From CAYYJR01 sp964472305 (GTDB taxonomy: Bacteria > Armatimonadota > Hebobacteria > CAIYQO01), in the NCBI GenBank assembly GCA_964472305.1, contig CAYYJR010000006.1, forward strand, positions 62,001 to 126,000: a stretch of DNA of 64,000 nucleotides, read 5' to 3'. The position numbers and the translations under genes are program-made. Shown one piece after another: positions 58,760 through 64,000 of the stretch; within the stretch, counting starts at the first letter, position 1; every line of letters begins with the position of its first letter. Under the pieces are notes generated by a model. That model was not told the DNA's origin. It saw nothing but the letters and a program-made list of their open reading frames with translations, and searched no databases.

Positions 58760-60060
58760 GGCAAGCCCTCCCGTTCCCAACGGCGCCAGAGCGTGCGACA
58801 CGAATCGCCGATAATTTCGGCGGCAAAGCCGTAGCCGGCCAGGTCCTCGCCGGCCAGGTAGAGCGCGCGCAGGCCGGGGATGGTGGGCGCAAAGCGCGCG
58901 GCGCCATGCTGGCCGACGCGCGGGGCAACGGCGGCGGCGGGATAGCCGCCCTGAAAGACTGCGCTGTTGAAAATATCGATATCCGCACCCAGGTGTGAAG
59001 TGAGTTCACGGCGGGCGGCAGCCAGTTGCGGCTCGACGGGGAGCGCTATATCCAGTACCTGGTAAGCCAGCGAGAAATGCCAGCCGGAGGGACAGAGGGT
59101 CGGGCAGAGGCGGGAAATGGGCGCGATGCCGGAGATCTGATCAAGGTCGAGAGGCATTTCGATGCTGGCGTGATCGTGCAGCGGGCGACGGCAGCGAATA
59201 GCATGCCCGGCGCCGTAGGCGGGGCGCGCGCGTTCTGTTTGTTGCCGGAATTCCCGCGGCGCGTGATCGCCCAGCAATGCTGCGGTGCGATGGATGCCGG
59301 CGTTGGATATGACCAGTCGGGCGCCCAGGCGCTCGCCGTCGGCGGTTTCGACTCCGGTCGCGCGGTCGCCATCGAACAGGATGCGCGCCACCGGTGTGCG
59401 CGTGCGCAGCGTGGCGCCGCGTGCCAGCGCGCTGTCGAGCAGCGCGGTGATCAGCGAACGGTTGCCACCGGGCAGAAAACCTTCCGGGGCATGGCGCTGC
59501 GCCTTCAGCGAGCGCAGGATATAGAGCACGGCCGACTCCGCCGCGGAGACGCCGAAGGAGAATTTTGTCAGGTGGTCGACCAGGCGAATAGCTTGATCAT
59601 CCGGCGACAAGCCGCGGAACCATTCCGCCACCGTGTGATCGCGTCCGAACAGACCGGCGATGCCGTAAGCCAGGGTGCGCCCGACAAAGGCGCCTTTGCG
59701 GTGAATGTTCAGCGCGCGGCGCAGGGCGAAGTTGCGCCCCTGAAATGGCGGGAAATGCAGTGGATAGCGCTGGCCGCCGGTGACGATCATCAGCGCGGGG
59801 TCTGGCGAAACGAGCGGCAACTCGATGCCGATGGTGCGCAGGCAATCGCCGATGGGGCCATGCATGCCACCGGGCAGCGCGTGAAACGCGCCCGTCGGCA
59901 CCGCGAAGCCCTCGTAGTCGATATGGGTGAACCGGCCGCCGACAAAATCGAGCGCTTCGAGGAAGGTGACGGTGCGCCCGCGCGACGCTAAAAACGCGCC
60001 GGTGAGCAACCCGCCCAATCCGGCGCCGATGATGACGACGTCATGTTGGGTGTCTGCCAT
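58756..60060 (-). CDS. FAD-dependent oxidoreductase, phytoene desaturase / carotenoid isomerase / retinol saturase type
   Basis: 434 residues. The FAD-binding dinucleotide fold opens the chain: VVIIGAGLGGLLTGAFLASRG (about 8-28) and the E-x-GGR-type end of the fold LEALDFVGGRF (about 34-44). A further family patch is FLPGGNRSLITALLDSALARGATLRTRTPVARI (about 200-232), and the C-terminal FAD motif is GLRALYLAGEDLAGYGFAAEIIGDS (about 393-418). It resembles the amine-oxidase/phytoene-desaturase superfamily; no carotenoid gene is near. Coupling to a ferredoxin suggests a reduction or isomerisation using ferredoxin electrons. TATAAT lies 8 bases before the ATG with no Shine-Dalgarno between, indicating a leaderless message. 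Confidence 0.85.
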   Translation of the reverse strand: MADTQHDVVIIGAGLGGLLTGAFLASRGRTVTFLEALDFVGGRFTHIDYEGFAVPTGAFHALPGGMHGPIGDCLRTIGIELPLVSPDPALMIVTGGQRYPLHFPPFQGRNFALRRALNIHRKGAFVGRTLAYGIAGLFGRDHTVAEWFRGLSPDDQAIRLVDHLTKFSFGVSAAESAVLYILRSLKAQRHAPEGFLPGGNRSLITALLDSALARGATLRTRTPVARILFDGDRATGVETADGERLGARLVISNAGIHRTAALLGDHAPREFRQQTERARPAYGAGHAIRCRRPLHDHASIEMPLDLDQISGIAPISRLCPTLCPSGWHFSLAYQVLDIALPVEPQLAAARRELTSHLGADIDIFNSAVFQGGYPAAAVAPRVGQHGAARFAPTIPGLRALYLAGEDLAGYGFAAEIIGDSCRTLWRRWEREGLP

Positions 60061-60068
60061 TGGGCTGC

Positions 60069-60074
60069 ATTATA
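60069..60074 (-). promoter_or_regulatory. -10 box of the FAD oxidoreductase-ferredoxin operon
   Basis: TATAAT on the minus strand with 8 bases (GCAGCCCA) between it and the ATG. A start point 6-8 bases after the hexamer would coincide with the start codon. Confidence 0.55.
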
Positions 60075-60140
60075 ACGGAGGATTTATGAGTTGTCGAGGA
60101 AGGAAGCTGTTCATTACTGACTTCAGGTTGAAGTAAGATG

Positions 60141-61391
60141 TCATCCTCGCAAGGACGTGGATGTCACCCGTCCGGTGGTGTTGATTGGCGCGACGGTCGG
60201 TGGTTGCTTGATCGGTTTCTCCGGCAACGGCGGCAACGGCGTGGCGGGCATGGGTTCCGCCGTCGGTGGCTTAGATTGGGCGGGTTGTCGCCCCGGTGTG
60301 TGCGGGCGTGCCGGCGCCGGGCGTGAATTCGTCGCGGGATGTTCTCGCCGCGTGGTGCGCGGTACCTCCTGTCGATGGGGCGCGGGTGGCGTGGTGATCT
60401 GTCCCTGGGTCGCGCGGTCGGGTGTGACCGGCGCGGCAGCGGGAGTCGCTGCTGCTGGAGTGGGTGGCGCCTGTTCCGTTGCCGGCGCTGACGGCGTGGT
60501 AACCGGTTTCAGCTTGAGCGAACTGGAACGCCGCGGATGTCGTGCGGCAGGTCGCCCGCGCACGACCACCGTCACCGGAGCGGGCGCATCAGGCAGTTTC
60601 ACCTGGTCGCCGGCGTGCAGGTTGCGGTAATCAAGGGTCGGGTTGAGCGCGATCAGATCGTCGAGCGTCATGCCGTTATTGGTGGCGATCTTCCAGAAAT
60701 TATCGCCCAGCGCCACGATGTGCACGCGTTGTTGCGGTGGGTGCACGAGCTGGCTGGCCGCTTGCTGCGGCGTGGTGAACGGCACGCGGCGGGTGTCCTT
60801 TTCCATCTGGCGTAACGGCTTGATGACCACCCGTTCCTTGAAGGTCGGGATGCCCGCGCGTCCGCCCAGCCCGCGTTTCTGCATCAGCGAGATGGTCTGC
60901 CAGGCTTCACCCTGTGTCGCCAGCGCGACCAACGGTTTCCCGTCGACGTAGATCGCATAGCCGTTCCATACGATGGTGAGCGCCTGATCCAGCACCGGCA
61001 CCGCGGCCGCGACGCTGCTGGCCAATCCGGGTTTGCCGATCGCCGTAACTTTCGGATCGCCTTCAACAAAGCTGACGGCATCGGGCGCGTCTGGCGCATA
61101 TTGTTGTTGGAGCATGCGAATCGCCTGCCGGGCATCGCGCGCCGATGCCAGCAGCGCCAGCGGTTTGCCATTCACTTCCACCGCATACGGCGAGCGGGTC
61201 AGCCGCTCGCGTGCGGTGAGATAATACACCGCGCCGCTCGCCAGCAGCGTGATGAAAATCAGCGAAAGAACCAATCGCCCGAATTGCCCCGGTCGAGCGT
61301 AGACCGCCTTTCGCCGCCGGGGACGCCGGCGCAGCGGCATAACGAGAATCGTCGACTCCTGTCCGGATTGTCGTTCCTGTTCGTCGCTCAT
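60141..61391 (-). CDS. Membrane-anchored LysM protein with Pro-rich tail
   Basis: 416 residues. A cytoplasmic basic N-terminus (MPLRRRPRRRK) leads to one membrane helix (about 38-58). Two imperfect copies of a module follow: YAVEVNGKPLALLASARDARQAI (about 73-95) and YAIYVDGKPLVALATQGEAWQTI (about 148-170), a pattern also found ahead of LysM or M23 domains in wall-associated proteins. A LysM domain is at about 220-265 (HIVALGDNFWKIATNNGMTLDDLIALNPTLD), which binds peptidoglycan-type glycans. The rest is Pro/Ala/Thr-rich linker. No hydrolase domain is present. The ATG overlaps the galT stop by ATGA, an unexpected partnership. Confidence 0.83.
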   Translation of the reverse strand: MSDEQERQSGQESTILVMPLRRRPRRRKAVYARPGQFGRLVLSLIFITLLASGAVYYLTARERLTRSPYAVEVNGKPLALLASARDARQAIRMLQQQYAPDAPDAVSFVEGDPKVTAIGKPGLASSVAAAVPVLDQALTIVWNGYAIYVDGKPLVALATQGEAWQTISLMQKRGLGGRAGIPTFKERVVIKPLRQMEKDTRRVPFTTPQQAASQLVHPPQQRVHIVALGDNFWKIATNNGMTLDDLIALNPTLDYRNLHAGDQVKLPDAPAPVTVVVRGRPAARHPRRSSSLKLKPVTTPSAPATEQAPPTPAAATPAAAPVTPDRATQGQITTPPAPHRQEVPRTTRREHPATNSRPAPARPHTPGRQPAQSKPPTAEPMPATPLPPLPEKPIKQPPTVAPINTTGRVTSTSLRG

Positions 61392-62440
61392 ACCGATAGC
61401 TCAATCTTCGCGGGAACTTCATCCTCCGGTTTCTTATCGACCTCGCGCAGGTAGCGTGCGGCGTCTTCCGGACTGGTCACGTTGATGTAGATGCCGGTAC
61501 CCATCTCGAATCCCGCGGCGATGGTCAGGCGAGGCATGATCACCATGTGCCAGTGGAAGACGTCCGAATCTTCATTACTGCATGGGGCGGTATGGATCGC
61601 GTAGTTATAGGGCGGTGAGCTCAGACATTTCGAGATGCGATCCAGCGCGTCCTGAGTGATGCGGGCGAACTCCTCCATGCGTTCGCGCGTCATGCCGGCA
61701 AAGCTGGCTTGATGGTTCTTTGGCAGCAACCAGGTCTCAAAGGGATATTTCGAGGCAAAAGGTTCAAAGGAAATGAAATGTTCGGTTTCGCTGACGACGC
61801 GCGTACCCTGCGACAGTTCCTGTTGCACCATGTCGCACCAAATGCACCGGTCGTGAAACTGGTAGTAGCGTTCTGCTCCCTGTAATTCGTTGAGCACATC
61901 AATGGGTATCATCGGCGTGGCAACCAGTTGGGAGTGCGGGTGTTCCAGTGACGCGCCGGCTACCTTGCCGTGGTTGCGGAATATCAGAATATATTTGAAC
62001 CGCGCATCTTTACGCAGGTCGAGATAACGTTCGCGATACGCCCACAGCACCTCGGCGAATTGGTCTGTGGTCATGATAGACGGATCAAGGTTGTGCTTGG
62101 GTGTCTCAATGATAACCTCGTGCGCACCGACGCCGTTCATCATGTCATACATGCCATTGCCGCGCTTGTTCAGGTCGCCTTCAATGGCCAGTGCGGGGAA
62201 TTTATTCGGCACCACGCGCACCCACCAGTCCGGCTGGTTGGCGTCCCGGCTGTGACGAAATGCCAGAATCTCCGGCGGCGTTAACAATTCTTTGCCGGGA
62301 CAAAATGGACAGGTGGGTGAATACTCCGGCTTATCCGGCTCAGCAATAGTGAGATGGGTAAAGTCGGATGGCCGCCGAGCACGCTCGGTGGCAATGATAA
62401 CCCATTCCTGTGTAATTGGATCTTTACGTAGTTCAGGCAT
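61388..62440 (-). CDS. galT: Galactose-1-phosphate uridylyltransferase
   Basis: 350 residues from ATG 62440 (AGGAG 7 bases upstream). Leloir pathway enzyme exchanging UMP between UDP-glucose and galactose-1-phosphate (or a related sugar phosphate). N-terminus MPELRKDPITQEWVIIATERARRP is canonical. Zinc-type pair CPFC (about 41-44). The active-site nucleophile is the second His of HPHSQLVATP (about 167-176), and the C-terminal HWHMVIMPRL (about 301-310) gives the HIT-like second histidine pair. Full length. No galK or galE is adjacent; instead it is coupled to a LysM protein. Confidence 0.95.
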   Translation of the reverse strand: MPELRKDPITQEWVIIATERARRPSDFTHLTIAEPDKPEYSPTCPFCPGKELLTPPEILAFRHSRDANQPDWWVRVVPNKFPALAIEGDLNKRGNGMYDMMNGVGAHEVIIETPKHNLDPSIMTTDQFAEVLWAYRERYLDLRKDARFKYILIFRNHGKVAGASLEHPHSQLVATPMIPIDVLNELQGAERYYQFHDRCIWCDMVQQELSQGTRVVSETEHFISFEPFASKYPFETWLLPKNHQASFAGMTRERMEEFARITQDALDRISKCLSSPPYNYAIHTAPCSNEDSDVFHWHMVIMPRLTIAAGFEMGTGIYINVTSPEDAARYLREVDKKPEDEVPAKIELSV

Positions 62441-62759
62441 AACGGACTCCTGCTCTCCAGTCTCATCCGCGTTCGTAAACTGTCTGTACCCGTTTCATGG
62501 CTGTGAAAATGCTTGGGCTTGTCCGGGTTCGCGACGTGACCAGCTATCGACGCGAATGGTTCCGCGGCTTCATGTGCCGTTAGGCTGACAAACCGGCATA
62601 CCCGCCGGGCGAGGGGCATGACCAGAGTAATATACCCGATCCACCCCCCCTGGGTGACATATCTTCTCAATTCGCTTGCGGGCAAGAAAATCCTTTCACG
62701 TCTTCGCGGGAACCGTCCTGTCGCGGACATTTGACATCGGGCGCGGGTATCTGTCGCTC
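62441..62759. other. Intergenic region between galT and tRNA-Arg
   Basis: About 320 bases with no gene or RNA I can support. It must hold the galT promoter on the minus strand; a TATATT at 62635-62630 is a weak candidate. Confidence 0.4.
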
Positions 62760-62788
62760 TTGACGAAACGCGGGGCGCCCCGTATGAT
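62760..62788 (+). promoter_or_regulatory. Promoter of tRNA-Arg
   Basis: TTGACG (62760-62765), a 17-base spacer and TATGAT (62783-62788), 12 bases before the mature tRNA 5' end. Confidence 0.75.
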
Positions 62789-62800
62789 AGATGCGGTAAT

Positions 62801-62875
62801 GCCCCCGTGGCCAAGTGGATAAGGCGCAGGCCTCCGGAGCCTGAAACACAGGTTCGAACCCTGTCGGGGGTACCA
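62801..62875 (+). tRNA. tRNA-Arg (anticodon CCG)
   Basis: 75 bases including the encoded CCA. Acceptor stem GCCCCCG/CGGGGGT (62801-62807 with 62865-62871; first pair G-U), D arm GCC/GGC, anticodon stem CAGGC/GCCTG (62827-62831 with 62839-62843) with loop C-T-CCG-G-A placing anticodon CCG at 62834-62836, and T arm ACAGG-TTCGAAC-CCTGT. CCG reads the arginine codon CGG. A promoter and a terminator flank it, so it is a single-gene unit. Confidence 0.96.
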
Positions 62876-62882
62876 AATTCGA

Positions 62883-62914
62883 AGACCGCCGGTTTTGCTG
62901 CCGGCGGTCTTTTT
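62883..62914 (+). terminator. Intrinsic terminator after tRNA-Arg
   Basis: A 10-bp perfect stem (AGACCGCCGG, 62883-62892, with CCGGCGGTCT, 62901-62910), an 8-base loop and a run of T (62910-62914). Confidence 0.9.
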
Positions 62915-63261
62915 GCGTCTGCTCCGGTGTGCGGATGGCGACGGGCAACCCTACACCATCGAGTCAAGCGGAGATGTCAGCGGCAGCAATGCGTGAATCT
63001 GCTCCAGTTGATGCCGTTGTATGGTCGTATGATGACGGCGATGTCCCCTTTGCACTTCCGTTGCATGTTCGGTATTTGCCCCACCGGCGTCTGAAGATAC
63101 ATGCCGATTATTTCACCGCTCCTCGGTCAGGAGAGGAAACGGAGCGGATTAAGGTGGAATAATAAAATTAAGTGTTTGCTTCGTCTGGGGAGACAGGGCT
63201 TCCCACGATGTATTACCCACTTGACGATGCCATTGACATCAACACCACGAAGGAGGTTTCC
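62915..63261. other. Intergenic region before the terminal lipoprotein gene
   Basis: About 345 bases. Apart from the AGGAGG ribosome-binding site at 63251-63256 and an A-rich patch near 63160-63175 that could contribute to a promoter, I see no gene or RNA. Confidence 0.4.
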
Positions 63262-64000
63262 ATGCAATCAGCCAGACGCCTTGGGTGGCTTCTCGCACTC
63301 GCCGTACTCGTGCTTCTCACGGGATGCGGCGGTGGTGGCGGTGGAGCAAAGACCGCCGTGCGCGGTCAAGTGACCGACGCATCGGGCGCCGCGTTGAGCG
63401 GTGTGACCATCACCGTCGGGACAACATCGACGACAACCATTGATGGGAGATACCGGCTCTCAATTTCACCTGGTTCCAGCCAGGTGGTACACGCGTGCAA
63501 AGAAGGGTATGTCAGCACAATCGACGTGGTATCGGTGACCAGTGGTCAAACGATGATCGTGGATTTCCAACTGCATGAAGTGGGACAGAGCAACCAACTG
63601 GTCGCGATGACGACCACGGAGACTACCGCCACTGATACTGAAGGCGCGAAGGTGATTCTGCCGGCCGGCAGTGTGGTGGATGGCAATGGCAATCCGGTGG
63701 ATACCGCCACAGTGGACGTAACCACCTCGCTGCCGACCAGTGGAATCGCTGATGAGAACTACACCGCGAACTTCCCCGGCCTGTTTATCGGCACGCAGGA
63801 CGGCGTCGAGAAGGCGATTGAAAGTTTCGGGTTTGTTACGGTCGAGATCACCAGTGGCGGCAACGCGTGCCAGTTAGGCGACGAGAAGACGGCCACCCTT
63901 GAAATTCCCATCGATGAGACGAATGATCCGGGCACGGATACTATCGAGCTCTGGTCGCTTGATGAAAATACCGGATTGTGGATCTACGAAGGCCTGGCGA
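63262..64000 (+). CDS. Lipoprotein with carboxypeptidase-regulatory-like domain (3' end beyond window)
   Basis: The first 246 codons are visible from ATG 63262, which has AGGAGG 5 bases upstream. A signal peptide with lipobox LLTGC (Cys near residue 22) is followed by a poly-Gly stretch. Residues about 30-115 are a transthyretin-like carboxypeptidase regulatory domain (VRGQVTDASGAALSGVTITVG, then DGRYRLSISPGSSQVVHACKEGY). The following part (VILPAGSVVDGNGNPVDTATVDVTT) resembles the beta modules of large surface lipoproteins. The frame is open to the edge. It is probably membrane-anchored on the cell surface, like the lipoprotein at 45520, with which it shares the Gly tract after the lipid Cys. 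Confidence 0.8.
   Translation, partial: MQSARRLGWLLALAVLVLLTGCGGGGGGAKTAVRGQVTDASGAALSGVTITVGTTSTTTIDGRYRLSISPGSSQVVHACKEGYVSTIDVVSVTSGQTMIVDFQLHEVGQSNQLVAMTTTETTATDTEGAKVILPAGSVVDGNGNPVDTATVDVTTSLPTSGIADENYTANFPGLFIGTQDGVEKAIESFGFVTVEITSGGNACQLGDEKTATLEIPIDETNDPGTDTIELWSLDENTGLWIYEGLA

Noticed and set aside
1..64000. Mobile elements, phage genes or integrated islands
   Set aside because: No transposase, integrase, terminal inverted repeats or tRNA-associated direct repeats were recognised; base composition is fairly even apart from short AT-rich intergenic patches.

Overview
The window is a GC-rich stretch of bacterial chromosome carrying mostly housekeeping and cell-surface genes. A TolC-type channel, a HlyD-type adaptor and a CsgG-like protein point to a cell with two membranes. 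HydE and HydF point to a fermentative or anaerobic life style. Secreted proteins with C-terminal FlgD-like modules, tandem PilZ proteins and SseB-like proteins fit one of the poorly cultured didermic lineages; an Armatimonadota- or Sumerlaeota-like bacterium is a guess, not a demonstrated assignment. I see no transposase, phage gene, CRISPR array or rRNA.

Left part (0-12 kb): a partial Hsp20 gene on the minus strand, then plus-strand genes for a stand-alone lipoyl/E3-binding protein, an exported M48 peptidase, a small zinc-ribbon membrane protein, a DUF1015 protein, an exported HEAT-repeat protein, DNA polymerase I with a degenerate proofreading domain, a four-domain S1 RNA-binding protein and CoaE. 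Surface cluster (12.1-27.0 kb): a strong promoter and a long structured leader precede four large exported proteins: a CsgG-like protein, an M6-type metalloprotease, a relative of that protease without the protease domain, and a 2147-residue protein joining a CsgG-like head, a membrane segment and long Fn3/Ig-like arrays. Next (27-35 kb): hisS, aspS, rnc, a DUF47/PiT phosphate transport pair, and a tightly coupled response regulator-TatD-HIT set.

At about 35 kb gene orientation flips. The right half is mainly on the minus strand: a Cys-rich protein, xseA, a membrane-anchored pentein with a secreted neighbour, and an ahcY-tagA pair. Two plus-strand double-PilZ genes follow, then hydF, a plus-strand lipoprotein, two SseB-like genes, hydE and a fucose/arabinose-isomerase-like gene. 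Next comes a complete six-gene export operon (TolC, HlyD, two ABC ATPases, two ABC-2 permeases), resembling E. coli YbhGFSR with YbhF split in two. An FAD oxidoreductase coupled to a 2[4Fe-4S] ferredoxin, a galT-LysM pair, a tRNA-Arg(CCG) with promoter and terminator, and the start of another lipoprotein gene close the window.

Two features recur. Many neighbours overlap by ATGA, so translational coupling is common. Several genes without a Shine-Dalgarno sequence have a -10-like hexamer only about 6-11 bases before the start codon, which suggests leaderless transcripts.
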